Numbered from the stretch's first letter, positions 8,088 through 18,339 are shown. The stretch: 24,571 nucleotides of DNA from an uncultured Bacteroidales bacterium (GCA_937892095.1 CALAVC010000027.1:1-24571), one strand, 5' to 3'. A program made the numbers and translations. Notes: generated from the letters alone by a model not told the origin.

Positions 8088-8219
8088 ATGAAGAAACTTC
8101 TTATCCTTGCTGTCTGCGCCGTCGTAAGCGGTCTCTGCATGACCTCCTGTGGCAACACACGCGAATGTCCCGCCTACGGACAAGTTCAAACAAATGTTGT
8201 CGAAATCAATATAGCATAA
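8088..8219 (+). CDS. Tiny predicted lipoprotein (43 aa)
   Basis: ATG at 8088, stop TAA at 8217. The sequence starts MKKLLILAVCAVVSGLCMTSC, a classic lipoprotein signal with Lys-Lys, a hydrophobic core and Cys21. The mature peptide is only 23 residues (CGNTRECPAYGQV...). A Bacteroidota-style MKK...SCG start and the terminator right behind it (8227-8257) support a real short gene. Function unknown; it probably sits in the inner or outer membrane leaflet. The upstream gap 7991-8087 is A/T-rich and may hold a promoter, but I found no full TAnnTTTG box. Confidence 0.65.
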   Translation: MKKLLILAVCAVVSGLCMTSCGNTRECPAYGQVQTNVVEINIA

Positions 8220-8226
8220 TACACAC

Positions 8227-8257
8227 AAAGGGCATATCGTATATGCTCTTTTGTTTT
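8227..8257 (+). terminator. Intrinsic terminator after small lipoprotein gene
   Basis: Stem 8227-8237 with 8241-8251 (11 bp including one G-T wobble), loop CGT, followed by a T-rich tail (TGTTTT). It separates the small lipoprotein genes from gap. Confidence 0.7.
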
Positions 8258-8316
8258 GCATATCATCATCAATACAGAAACAAACAACAATTAGTTTTCA
8301 AATAAAAAACACAAAA

Positions 8317-9315
<999 letters not shown>

Positions 9316-9339
9316 ATCAACCGATTTATATAGCACAAA

Positions 9340-9373
9340 AAAGAGGTGTACTCACGTTCGAGTACACCTCTTT
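9340..9373 (+). terminator. Terminator after gap
   Basis: A perfect 14-bp stem (9340-9353 with 9360-9373), loop ACGTTC. The descending arm ends in TTT followed by ACATTTC, so the U-tract is weak, but stem length and position just after gap make it a good terminator. Confidence 0.8.
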
Positions 9374-9442
9374 ACATTTCATACCATCCTCTGACAAAAA
9401 ATACCTAACTTGCGCCAAATTAGCATATCCTAACATTGTCTT

Positions 9443-10921
9443 ATGAAACGCACGCTGCTGACCCTATTCACACTTATAACCACACTAACACTACATGCCG
9501 AAGTCCACATGCCAACATTCTTTTCAGACGGCATGGTACTCCAACAAAAAAACAATGCACCTCTTTGGGGTACAGCCAAGCCAAATGCCACTCTCCGAAT
9601 AAAAACATCTTGGGACAATAAGAGCCACTCAACTCATGTCTCGTCCGATGGCTCTTGGCGCACCACAGTCATGACCCCACCAGCAGGCGGTCCCTACGAC
9701 ATAACCATAGACGATGGCAAAAGCCTTACACTACGCAATGTCCTCATTGGTGAAGTTTGGCTCTGCTCGGGTCAGAGCAATATGGAAATGCCCATGGAAG
9801 GCTTCAAAGGACAACCTGTCGACGGAGCCATGGTCGACCTTATGAACTCATCCGACCCAAACCTACACGTCTTCACCGTCAAGCGTGCCAGTGCCTTTAC
9901 TCCACAATCAGACGTCGTAGGCACGTGGCAAGCAGCCAACCCCAAATCCATTCGCTCGTTTAGTGCCGCAGCCTACTATTTCGGCAAGCAACTTCGCGAG
10001 TCGCTCAACGTCCCCATTGGTCTAATTCTCACTTCGTGGGGTGGCTCCTCATGCGAAGCGTGGATGAATCGCTCGTGGCTCAAAGAATTTCCGCAAGTCC
10101 AACCCGAAAACAATAGCGACCCACGAAACCTATATATCGTCCCCACCACAGCCTCCGACATCAAGAGCAAGAACCGAACACCAACCGTCCTCTACAACGC
10201 CATGCTACACCCTCTCATCGGCTACTCCATTCGTGGTGTCATTTGGTATCAGGGCGAAGATAACGTACCCCGCTACCAAAGCTACTCTGCCATGCTTAGC
10301 CGAATGATAAAAGGTTGGCGCGACGATTGGCAACAGCCCGAACTACCTTTCTACTTCTGTCAGATAGCCCCCTACGACTACAGCCTAATAGGTTGGAAAG
10401 TCAACAGCGCACTCCTTCGCGAACAGCAGCAAGTCGTCGAAAAAACAGTCTCCCATACTGGCATGGCAGTACTTATGGACGCTGGCTTGCGCTATGGCAT
10501 TCACCCTCGCAAAAAGCGTGAGGCAGGTGAGCGACTCGCTATGCTTGCCCTCTCCGACACCTATGGATTTGACGGACTTAGCAAAAACGCTCGCTACGAA
10601 AGTGTTGAGTTTCATTCCGACACCGCTGTCGTACGTTTCGACCGCTCGCGAATGTGGATATATTTCGACACCGACCAACCAAGTCGCAATTTCGAGGTTG
10701 CAGGTTCCGACCGCATCTTCCACCCTGCCAAAGCATGGATAAGCACCAACCGTCTCTACCTCGTCTCGCCCGAAGTCAACAGACCTGTTGCCGTTCGCTA
10801 CGCTTTCCACAACTGGGCTGTGGCCGACCTCTTCTGCGATGGACTCCCCATTAGCTCTTTCCGCACCGACACGTGGGACGACAACGTCGACATCAGTTCT
10901 GGTGTCGAATACGACAAATAA
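9443..10921 (+). CDS. Secreted SGNH esterase, sialate O-acetylesterase type
   Basis: 492-residue carbohydrate esterase. A signal peptide spans residues 1-19 (cleavage after LTLHA), so it is periplasmic or secreted. The catalytic SGNH motif is GEVWLCSGQSNMEMP with Ser112. The C-terminal acid and base are D346 and H354 in DAGLRYGIHP, the usual DxxxIHP of the sialate O-acetylesterase family (removes O-acetyl groups from sialic acids; Bacteroidota relatives also act on acetylated xylan or pectin). A small beta domain precedes the Ser block (about 25-100). No sialidase, SusC/SusD pair or other glycan gene is next to it, so the true substrate is open. It ends 23 bp from the convergent ABC-F gene with no hairpin between them. 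Confidence 0.88.
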   Translation: MKRTLLTLFTLITTLTLHAEVHMPTFFSDGMVLQQKNNAPLWGTAKPNATLRIKTSWDNKSHSTHVSSDGSWRTTVMTPPAGGPYDITIDDGKSLTLRNVLIGEVWLCSGQSNMEMPMEGFKGQPVDGAMVDLMNSSDPNLHVFTVKRASAFTPQSDVVGTWQAANPKSIRSFSAAAYYFGKQLRESLNVPIGLILTSWGGSSCEAWMNRSWLKEFPQVQPENNSDPRNLYIVPTTASDIKSKNRTPTVLYNAMLHPLIGYSIRGVIWYQGEDNVPRYQSYSAMLSRMIKGWRDDWQQPELPFYFCQIAPYDYSLIGWKVNSALLREQQQVVEKTVSHTGMAVLMDAGLRYGIHPRKKREAGERLAMLALSDTYGFDGLSKNARYESVEFHSDTAVVRFDRSRMWIYFDTDQPSRNFEVAGSDRIFHPAKAWISTNRLYLVSPEVNRPVAVRYAFHNWAVADLFCDGLPISSFRTDTWDDNVDISSGVEYDK

Positions 10922-10944
10922 ATGTTCTCCACACGACAAAAAAT

Positions 10945-12903
10945 TTAATCTACTTTTGTCAGCTCTTCAAGTTCTTCTTGCAGTGCTGTCCATTGTTCCA
11001 TTAGCTCACCAAGCTTCATGTCTGCACTTGCATGACGCTCCGAAAGTTCTGTAGCTCGCTTATTGTCTGAGCATTCGTTCATCTGCTTTTCAATGTCTGC
11101 TATCAGGGCTTCAGTCTCCGCAATCATGCTCTCCTTCTCTTTTATGCTCTTACTTAGCTTGTTCACCTTGCGGTCATAATCTTTCTTCTGCTCGTAGCTC
11201 ATCTGAGGGGCACTCGCCGTTTTCTTCTGCTCAGTCTTCCGCTCCACACTTGCCGAAGTCGTCGATTTTCGCCCAGCCTCAAGTTCTCGGAGCGATTCCA
11301 TTTTCCTCTCGCGCAAGAAGTCGTATATGCCACCCAAATGTAGCTTCATCTTGCCACCCCTAAACTCATACATTTTGTTGACAAGCCCATCGAGGAACTC
11401 GCGGTCGTGCGACACAACAACTGCCGTACCGTCAAAGTCTTTTATGGCCTGCTTCAAAATTTCCTTGCTTCGTATGTCGAGGTGGTTGGTCGGTTCGTCA
11501 AGAATAAGGAAGTTGACAGGCTCAAGCAACAGTCTAATCATTGCAAGCCTTGTGCGCTCACCGCCCGACAACACACCAACCTTCTTGTCTATGTCTTCGC
11601 CCGAAAACATAAATGCGCCCAAAATGTCGCGAATCTTTGTGCGGATGTCGCCCACCGCCACTCGGTCTATCGTGTCAAAGACAGTGTCCTCAGGGTTAAG
11701 CAAGTCAGCCTGATTTTGTGCAAAATAGCCAATCTTGACTGCATGCCCCAGCACAATCTCACCCGAGTGCTCAAGCTCTCGCATAATCATGCGAGCCATT
11801 GTCGTTTTGCCTTCGCCATTCCTACCCACAAAAGCCACCTTTTCACCTCTTTCTATCTCAAAATCAACGTCTTGCAGCACAACGTGGTCGCCAAAAGCCT
11901 TACTTACTTTCTTGCCCCTAACGGTTATGACACCCGAGTGCGGAGCTGGCGGAAACTTTATGTTTAGCGCACTCTTGTCGAAGTCGTCTATCTGTATGCG
12001 TTCAATCTTTTCGAGTTGTTTTATGCGGCTCTGCACCTGCACCGACTTCGTTGCCTTATACCTAAATCGCTCGATGAACTTCTCCGTATCTTCAATCATC
12101 TTCTGCTGATTCTTATACGCATTCATCTGCTGTTCGAATCGCTCTTGGCGAAGCACCAAATATTTAGAGTAGTTAGCCTTATAATCATATATCTTGCCCA
12201 ACACAATCTCTATCGTACGAGTCGTAACGTTGTCCAAGAATGCACGGTCGTGCGATATGACCACCACTGCACCAGAATATTCTTTCAAGAAGTCTTCCAA
12301 CCACTGTATCGACTCTATGTCCAAATGGTTCGTTGGCTCATCAAGCAATATTATGTCGGGGTGCGATAGCAATATCTTAGCCAACTCGATGCGCATACGC
12401 CATCCTCCAGAAAATTCGCGCGTTGGTCTCGTAAAGTCTTTGCGCTCAAAACCCAAGCCTTTCAGCGTTGTCTCGATTTCGCCCATGTAGTTGTCGGCTC
12501 CGACCATTGCCAATCGCTCCGTTTTGTCGCTCAGCTCGGTCAAGAACTTCATGTAGCTATCTGTCTCATAGTCCGTCCGCTCAGCAAGCTCTGCATTAAG
12601 CTTGTCCACCTCAGCTTGCAGTTGCTTAATTTCCTCAAACGCCGTCTCGGTCTCTTCTATGACTGTCTTACTGTCGCCATACGTCATGTGTTGTGGCAAG
12701 TAGCCTATCCTATACCCTTTCGGAATTGTTACGCTACCTTCTGTCGGTGCTTGTAGCCCGCATATCACTTTCAGCATCGTACTTTTGCCCGCACCATTCT
12801 TTCCCGTAAGACCTATGCGATCCTTGTCGCCTACGTTAAACTGCAAAGAATCGAATAGTTTGAAGCCTCCGAAGGCCACCGAGAGGTTGTTTATCGCTAT
12901 CAC
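10945..12903 (-). CDS. ABC-F ATPase (Uup/YheS-like) with C-terminal coiled coil
   Basis: 652-residue soluble ABC-F protein with two canonical nucleotide sites. NBD1: Walker A GKNGAGKST (34-42), signature FSGGW (164-168), LLDEPTNHLD around 188-195. NBD2: Walker A GRNGEGKTT (360-368), signature LSGGE (445-449), ILDEPTNHLD around 469-475. The basic linker between the domains (about 245-310) is the ribosome/tRNA-interaction segment of the family. Residues about 575-652 form a charged coiled coil as in Uup and YheS, which contact the ribosome or DNA. The start is GTG at 12903: no ATG or TTG lies between the upstream LysM stop (12943) and it, and MIAINNLSVAFGG is the family N-terminus. It is downstream of the LysM gene in the same direction with a 39-bp gap, so probably one transcript. 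Confidence 0.92.
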   Translation of the reverse strand: MIAINNLSVAFGGFKLFDSLQFNVGDKDRIGLTGKNGAGKSTMLKVICGLQAPTEGSVTIPKGYRIGYLPQHMTYGDSKTVIEETETAFEEIKQLQAEVDKLNAELAERTDYETDSYMKFLTELSDKTERLAMVGADNYMGEIETTLKGLGFERKDFTRPTREFSGGWRMRIELAKILLSHPDIILLDEPTNHLDIESIQWLEDFLKEYSGAVVVISHDRAFLDNVTTRTIEIVLGKIYDYKANYSKYLVLRQERFEQQMNAYKNQQKMIEDTEKFIERFRYKATKSVQVQSRIKQLEKIERIQIDDFDKSALNIKFPPAPHSGVITVRGKKVSKAFGDHVVLQDVDFEIERGEKVAFVGRNGEGKTTMARMIMRELEHSGEIVLGHAVKIGYFAQNQADLLNPEDTVFDTIDRVAVGDIRTKIRDILGAFMFSGEDIDKKVGVLSGGERTRLAMIRLLLEPVNFLILDEPTNHLDIRSKEILKQAIKDFDGTAVVVSHDREFLDGLVNKMYEFRGGKMKLHLGGIYDFLRERKMESLRELEAGRKSTTSASVERKTEQKKTASAPQMSYEQKKDYDRKVNKLSKSIKEKESMIAETEALIADIEKQMNECSDNKRATELSERHASADMKLGELMEQWTALQEELEELTKVD

Positions 12904-12942
12904 TTTTTTACTCTGTTGTTCTTTTGCTAATTTTTGTGTTTC

Positions 12943-15345
12943 TTAATCTAAGTTGCTCACGCTCGTCGAGCCATCGGTGCCAAACGTTATCACTTTAAGC
13001 CCCACGTTGACCGAGCCACCCCAGTTGCTGAGCGTCTTAAACTTAAAGTTTGTCTGCGTTGAGTGTGGTGCTTGTGTGTTTATACTCCTAAAAAAGTTTG
13101 GACCTTTGCTTATCCGCATACTGACAAACTTCATTGCCACGTCGTAGCCCCAAAGCCCAAACTCCGAAAAGCCCGACAGGCTTTTAAGTTGCTGAAAATA
13201 GGGCATAAATGCCACAGGCTCACTACTATATGCCCGTCTGTATTTCTCGAGCGTATGACGCACTTTGGCCGAGGTGTAGTCTATGCCAAACGTGCTATAT
13301 ATGTGAGTGTTAAGCTTATGAAACACCTCAGGCTCTATGGCATGAAACGATAGCCACGGACTGCCCGCATATAACCTTACGTCTACATCTGGTCTGCTCT
13401 CAATTGCGCTACTCATCGATGTCAGCACACTGCTTACTCGTGCTTCGTTGTTTGTGGGCAATATTATAGCCACAGACATCTTGGTCTCAGGCATTACTTT
13501 GGGCTTCTGACTTCCGCCTATCAGCGCCATGAAGTCCGACGACTTCTGCGGATTATAGTCGTGTTCCGTCAGCGTCTTGCCCATCTTCAGGCATTCTGCT
13601 TTTATGCGTTCTGTTCGCTTCTTGTCTACCGCACTTTTCCCTCGTGGCGAAATCAAGATTATCTTGTCGGCCGCAGCAGCCTCTCGTGCAATTCGTTCGT
13701 CTATGACTCTGCTATTTATGCTGTCCATATAGCTTGCCTGAAAAGCATACGGAATACCCAATATCGTACTGTCGGCTTGCGCAAAAGGCAACACTACTGG
13801 TATGCGATTAATTTCTGCATATCGCAGTATGTCTGGCATCTCTTGCTGATGTGCCGGACCTATTATTAGGTCAGGCTTTTCAGTTTCTGCCGTAAGTTGA
13901 TTCACTGCATCGAGTCGGTTATTAGTGTCGAACACTTTGAGCTCTATGTTTGCACCTGCTTCCGACAGGCTGTCGAGTGCCAGTCGGACTCCCTCATAAA
14001 ACTCTATATACCTTCGTGTTTTAAATTCGTATGGCTTGACGCGCGTATTCACACCCGAATGTCGCAAGTTGCTAACCTCGTTCCACGCGTCAAAAGGCAA
14101 CATCAAGAACACGCGAATCTTTGGTCTGCCCATTGCCACGTAGTCATAGTCTTCTCGCGTGTTTGGTCTGTATACTTCGTTGCCAATATATGCCGTATCG
14201 GCCGTCGCTGGCCCTACCGACTCCACTTCAACTTTCTGTGGAATGCGCAACGTCATACCTTTTTTTAGTCCCAACGCCTGCAAGCCTCCATTTGCTTCCG
14301 ACAACTCATCAACACCTATGCCATACATCTGTGCTATGCTAAATAGGGTCTCTTTTCTGCCCACCTCATGTTCTTTATAGACAATCTTTGTAGCCTTCAC
14401 ATGCTTTGGCACGGCAACAACTTGCCCCACCTGCAACGCTCCCCAATCTATCCCTGGGTTCGAAGCTCGAATCTTTTCTTGCAAAATGTCGTAGCGCACC
14501 GAGAGCGAATATAACGTTTCGCCCTGCGCTATTCTATGATATACAAAAGAGTCGTCTTCTTCTGGTATTCGCGAAGTCGGTATGCGAATCGTCGTGCCTA
14601 TGGGCAGTGCCGACGCGTCCAACATCAAGTTTGCATCCAATATTTGCTGAGGCTTCACGCCATACTTCACTCCTATCGAATAGAGCGTCTCACCCGCACC
14701 AATGGTATGCATGGCATACAATTCAAGAGCCGTTTGCGCTCTAACCTTCACCACCTCTCCCTCGCGCAGACCAGCTGTGCTACTTGGGTTTAGTGCCAAG
14801 AACTGTGGTATGGTCATGCCATGCGCCTTAGCAACAGAATACATCGTATCGCCCTTTTTCACCGTATAGCCAACCGTGGCTTCCGATGTCTGTGATTGCT
14901 CTGCGTTTTTAATCGTTTCGCTTCCATACACTTTTACTTCTTGTCCCTCGCGCACACCACTATTAGCTTGTGGGTTGAGTTGCAAAAATTCGGTGAGCGA
15001 CATATCATGCTTTCGCGCCACAGAATATGCCGTCTCGCCTTGTTGCACTTTGTATGTTTTTGTTGGTCGAGTCTCGCTCTGTGCCTCACGCAGTGCCTCG
15101 CTCGCTTTTATCGGGACGCGAATAACCATTCCCTCTTTCAGTCCCGTCGTTTTCAACGTCGGATTAGCTGCAATAATTTCCTCTTGCTCCGCTCCATACG
15201 TCTGCCCTATCCTATATAGTCCCTCACCTTTCTCGACCGTGTGTAGCCGATACGCTTTCCCACCTTCAGTAACTATTTGTTGTGCCGAGCTTCCAACACA
15301 TACGCATATTGCTATTGCCGACACTAGTAATATCTTCAATGACAT
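12943..15345 (-). CDS. Six-LysM protein with periplasmic-binding-protein-like domain
   Basis: 800-residue exported protein. Residues 1-21 are a signal peptide (cleavage after VGSSA). Six LysM repeats follow at about 32-79, 97-141, 158-203, 210-257, 267-314 and 322-371, each with the G-E/D-T-x-Y-S-I/V-A pattern and an NP or N loop. They should bind peptidoglycan glycan strands. From about 409 (KIRVFLMLPF) to about 770 there is a type 1 periplasmic-binding-protein fold (family of ABC substrate-binding proteins and LpoA): ARYIEFYEG-like helix, DLIIGPAHQQEMP, RIPVVLPFA. No transporter genes are near, so the fold probably senses or scaffolds rather than feeds an ABC importer. An LpoA-like role in activating a peptidoglycan synthase is an inference from the architecture. 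The ATG at 15345 is supported by the signal peptide. Confidence 0.88.
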   Translation of the reverse strand: MSLKILLVSAIAICVCVGSSAQQIVTEGGKAYRLHTVEKGEGLYRIGQTYGAEQEEIIAANPTLKTTGLKEGMVIRVPIKASEALREAQSETRPTKTYKVQQGETAYSVARKHDMSLTEFLQLNPQANSGVREGQEVKVYGSETIKNAEQSQTSEATVGYTVKKGDTMYSVAKAHGMTIPQFLALNPSSTAGLREGEVVKVRAQTALELYAMHTIGAGETLYSIGVKYGVKPQQILDANLMLDASALPIGTTIRIPTSRIPEEDDSFVYHRIAQGETLYSLSVRYDILQEKIRASNPGIDWGALQVGQVVAVPKHVKATKIVYKEHEVGRKETLFSIAQMYGIGVDELSEANGGLQALGLKKGMTLRIPQKVEVESVGPATADTAYIGNEVYRPNTREDYDYVAMGRPKIRVFLMLPFDAWNEVSNLRHSGVNTRVKPYEFKTRRYIEFYEGVRLALDSLSEAGANIELKVFDTNNRLDAVNQLTAETEKPDLIIGPAHQQEMPDILRYAEINRIPVVLPFAQADSTILGIPYAFQASYMDSINSRVIDERIAREAAAADKIILISPRGKSAVDKKRTERIKAECLKMGKTLTEHDYNPQKSSDFMALIGGSQKPKVMPETKMSVAIILPTNNEARVSSVLTSMSSAIESRPDVDVRLYAGSPWLSFHAIEPEVFHKLNTHIYSTFGIDYTSAKVRHTLEKYRRAYSSEPVAFMPYFQQLKSLSGFSEFGLWGYDVAMKFVSMRISKGPNFFRSINTQAPHSTQTNFKFKTLSNWGGSVNVGLKVITFGTDGSTSVSNLD

Positions 15346-15383
15346 ATAGTTTATTCTATAATTTCTTTTTTGTCAATATCTGA

Positions 15384-15391
15384 CAAAGTTA
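15384..15391 (-). promoter_or_regulatory. -7 box of the LysM/ABC-F operon
   Basis: TAACTTTG on the minus strand fits TAnnTTTG and lies 38 bp before the LysM start. No clear TTTG is seen at -33. It is divergent from the promoter at 15457-15488. Confidence 0.5.
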
Positions 15392-15456
15392 CGAAACTTA
15401 ACTCTATTTATTATATAAATCTGATTATTAAGCAGATAGCAAAAAGTTTTCAATAT

Positions 15457-15488
15457 TTTTAACACAAAATGTCTTATTCTTATATTTG
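15457..15488 (+). promoter_or_regulatory. Promoter of the GH105-DUF2264 gene
   Basis: TATATTTG (15481-15488) is a perfect -7 box. TTTT at 15457-15460, exactly 20 nt upstream, stands in for TTTG. Expected start near 15496, leader about 16 nt. Confidence 0.65.
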
Positions 15489-15511
15489 TAAATATATACC
15501 AACTATACATC

Positions 15512-17839
15512 ATGATTAAAAACCTACTACTCACCATCGCTGTCATCTTGTGTGGCACGCTTTGCTCGGCTCAGTCCGATGCCGATGCCGTCCGACGACT
15601 AATCGACGATGTCAACACTGCTTGGCAAAAAAACAACCCTGCCGAAGTCCGCTCTTTCTGGGACAATGCTGCCTACCATTGTGGCAACATGGAAGCCTAC
15701 AAAATAATTGGCAAACAAGATTTCCTCGACTATTCGCTCAGTTGGGCCGAACACAACAATTGGCAAGGTGCAACTGGTCGCGACCGTAACAAGTGGAAAA
15801 TGACCTATGGCGAAAAGCCCGACTACGTTCTCTTTGGCGACTGGCAAATTTGCTTTCAAGTCTATGCCGACCTCTATAAGTTAAACCCCGACAAAAAAAG
15901 AATAGCCAGAGCACGCGAGGTCATGGAATACGAAATGCAGACCTCACGCCACGACTATTGGTGGTGGGCCGATGGGCTCTTTATGGTCATGCCCGTCATG
16001 ACACGAATGTATGGACTTACAGACAATCAACTCTACTTAGACAAGCTCGCCCAATATTACGACTATGCCGACAGCCTCATGCGCGACCCCGAGACAGGAC
16101 TTTTCTTCCGCGACGCCAAATATGTCTATCCTGCTCATAAGACAGACAAAGGACTCAAAGACTTTTGGGCTCGTGGCAATGGCTGGGTTCTGGCTGCCTA
16201 TGCTCGCATCTTGCCCGACCTCCCCAACGACTACAAACACAAAGATGTCTTCCGAAACCACTTCATAGCCCTTGCTGAAGCAGTCAAAAACTGCCAACAA
16301 AAAGAGGGTTATTGGACTCGCAGCTTGCTCGACCCAGCCCAAGCTCCCGGCCCCGAAACGAGCGGAACAGCTTTCTTTACCTATGGTATTCTTTGGGGCA
16401 TAAACAACGATTTGTTGCCCGAAGCCGACTACAAACCAGTTGTCGACCGAGCATGGAAATATCTGACCAAAGTCGCACTGCAAAAAGATAAAAGCATTGG
16501 CTACGTCCAGCCCATTGGCGAACGCGCCATTCCCGGTCAGACTGTCGACGCACACTCAACAGCCAACTTTGGCACAGGAGCATTTCTCCTTGCAGCATGC
16601 GAATATGTCCGCTACCTACAAGCACACGCAGTCTCATCAAATGCCAAGAATGCCATACTCACCGACCGTGCCTATTGGGTAAGCTATGCCGACCGACTCG
16701 CTCGCCCAGTCCTGACAGCTATGGCCGAAGGTCGCCTAAGCTCAGAAATGGAAGTCGAAGTCTCGCCCACATGGGACGGACGTGACAAACGCGTAACCTA
16801 TATGGAGGCTTTCGGTCGACTAATGGCCGGCATTGCCCCTTGGCTCGCTCTGCCCGACGACAACACAGCCGAAAGCAAGCAACGTGCCGAACTACGTAGC
16901 CTCGCCCTAAAAGCCTATGCGCAAGCCGTCGACCCTGATAGCCCCGACTATCTCTTGTGGCGCAAAGAAGGGCAACCTCTCGTCGATGCAGCCTACGTCG
17001 CACAGAGTTTTCTCCGAGCATGGGATGCGCTGTGGGTCCCCCTCTCCGACGAGACAAAAAGTCGCTACGTCAAAGAGTTTACGCAGCTACGTCGTGTCGA
17101 CCCACCCTACACCAATTGGCTACTATTCTCTGCCACCATCGAGACACTGCTCTACAAAGCTGGAGCCGATTACGACCTCTACCGCATAAACTCTGCCATT
17201 CGAAAGACCGAAGAATGGTACACAGGCGATGGTTGGTATGCCGACGGCACTAATTTTGCTTTCGACTACTACTCCTCCTACGTCTTCCACCCCATGTATC
17301 TCGACGTCCTTACCAACCTCAACACTCGAAAAACGCATAGCCGTCTCGATTACGAAAAATACTACAAGCGAGCCCTCCTCCGAGCTCAAAAATTTGCCAT
17401 AGTCCTCGAAAGATTCATCTCTCCCGAAGGAACATTCCCAGTTGTTGGTCGCTCCATTCCATATCGCCTTGCCACAATGCAAACACTCGCACTCATGGCA
17501 CAAAAAGAAACGCTACCCCCAACACTCTCCTATGGGCAAGTACGTAACGCACTAACAAGCGTTATGCACCGAATGTTCGACGGACGCGAAAACTTCAATA
17601 CCAAAGGTTTCCTTACCATAGGCTTCTGCGGTCGTCAGCCAAACATTGCCGACCACTACACCAACAACGGCAGCCTCTACATGACAAGTCTCATACTCTT
17701 GCCACTTGGACTGCCAGCCTCGCACGACTTCTGGACCGCAGCACCTCAGCCCACTACACAACAAAAAGCATGGAGTGGACAAGACTTCCCCAAAGACCAC
17801 TGCTGGCGCGACAATATTACCACACACGACCTCTACTAA
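15512..17839 (+). CDS. Secreted GH105-like hydrolase fused to DUF2264
   Basis: 775 residues with a signal peptide (1-21, ...TLCSAQ). Residues about 25-370 are an (alpha/alpha)6-barrel of the GH88/GH105 family, unsaturated (rhamno)galacturonyl hydrolases that cut the end unsaturated sugar left by polysaccharide lyases. The signature WWWADGLFM holds D154, the position of the catalytic Asp of YteR, and RGNGW is at 221-225. Residues about 390-740 match DUF2264, another barrel-like domain found near pectin and glycan enzymes (SPTWDGRDKRVTYMEAFGR, NWLLFSATIE, GDGWYADGTNFAFDYYSSYVFHPMY). Both parts look complete, so one polypeptide may carry two successive activities. No lyase or SusC/D genes flank it. 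It has its own promoter, and the SixA-like gene follows after 9 bp. Confidence 0.88.
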   Translation: MIKNLLLTIAVILCGTLCSAQSDADAVRRLIDDVNTAWQKNNPAEVRSFWDNAAYHCGNMEAYKIIGKQDFLDYSLSWAEHNNWQGATGRDRNKWKMTYGEKPDYVLFGDWQICFQVYADLYKLNPDKKRIARAREVMEYEMQTSRHDYWWWADGLFMVMPVMTRMYGLTDNQLYLDKLAQYYDYADSLMRDPETGLFFRDAKYVYPAHKTDKGLKDFWARGNGWVLAAYARILPDLPNDYKHKDVFRNHFIALAEAVKNCQQKEGYWTRSLLDPAQAPGPETSGTAFFTYGILWGINNDLLPEADYKPVVDRAWKYLTKVALQKDKSIGYVQPIGERAIPGQTVDAHSTANFGTGAFLLAACEYVRYLQAHAVSSNAKNAILTDRAYWVSYADRLARPVLTAMAEGRLSSEMEVEVSPTWDGRDKRVTYMEAFGRLMAGIAPWLALPDDNTAESKQRAELRSLALKAYAQAVDPDSPDYLLWRKEGQPLVDAAYVAQSFLRAWDALWVPLSDETKSRYVKEFTQLRRVDPPYTNWLLFSATIETLLYKAGADYDLYRINSAIRKTEEWYTGDGWYADGTNFAFDYYSSYVFHPMYLDVLTNLNTRKTHSRLDYEKYYKRALLRAQKFAIVLERFISPEGTFPVVGRSIPYRLATMQTLALMAQKETLPPTLSYGQVRNALTSVMHRMFDGRENFNTKGFLTIGFCGRQPNIADHYTNNGSLYMTSLILLPLGLPASHDFWTAAPQPTTQQKAWSGQDFPKDHCWRDNITTHDLY

Positions 17840-17848
17840 AAAAAGTAT

Positions 17849-18322
17849 ATGAGTCATAAGACACTCATTCTTATGCGTCATGGGCATGCCACAGATGCCA
17901 CGTACGACAAACGTCGTCCGCTATCAACTCGTGGCATAATGCAAGCCACCCTCAGTGCACAACGCATTGCCACGCTAAGCCTGACCGACCCACACATCCT
18001 CGCCTCCGATGCCATACGCGCCCAACAGACAGCCGACATCCTATGCAGACAACTTGCTTCAGCGCATGGCGTAGAGACTGTGCAAAGTCTGTTTACAGGG
18101 CTTACGACCAACGACCTACTAACACACCTTTCACCCGACGACGACTGCATAATCGTCGTCGGGCATAACCCCGACATAAGCATAATTGCCGACATGCTCT
18201 CGGCCCAAAGCGTTGGACCCTCTTTCCCTCCTGCAGGCTTCGTGGCTCTGACTTTCAACGTCCACAATTGGCAAAGCATAATTCCACACAGCGGAAACAT
18301 AATACTACATAATTTAGGCTAA
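17849..18322 (+). CDS. SixA-like histidine phosphatase
   Basis: 157-residue cytoplasmic member of the histidine phosphatase (phosphoglycerate mutase-like) superfamily. LILMRHGHA carries the nucleophile His11, and VVGHNPDIS carries the second His106. Arg10 and the AIRAQQTAD segment supply the phosphate pocket. The short length and absence of inserts are those of SixA, which in E. coli removes phosphate from phospho-histidine of phosphotransfer proteins. The natural substrate here is unknown. The ATG lies 9 bp after the stop of the GH105-DUF2264 gene, so it is probably on the same mRNA, an odd partner that may mean only shared transcription. There is no signal peptide. Confidence 0.87.
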   Translation: MSHKTLILMRHGHATDATYDKRRPLSTRGIMQATLSAQRIATLSLTDPHILASDAIRAQQTADILCRQLASAHGVETVQSLFTGLTTNDLLTHLSPDDDCIIVVGHNPDISIIADMLSAQSVGPSFPPAGFVALTFNVHNWQSIIPHSGNIILHNLG

Positions 18323-18339
18323 AAGAAGCACAGCCTTAC

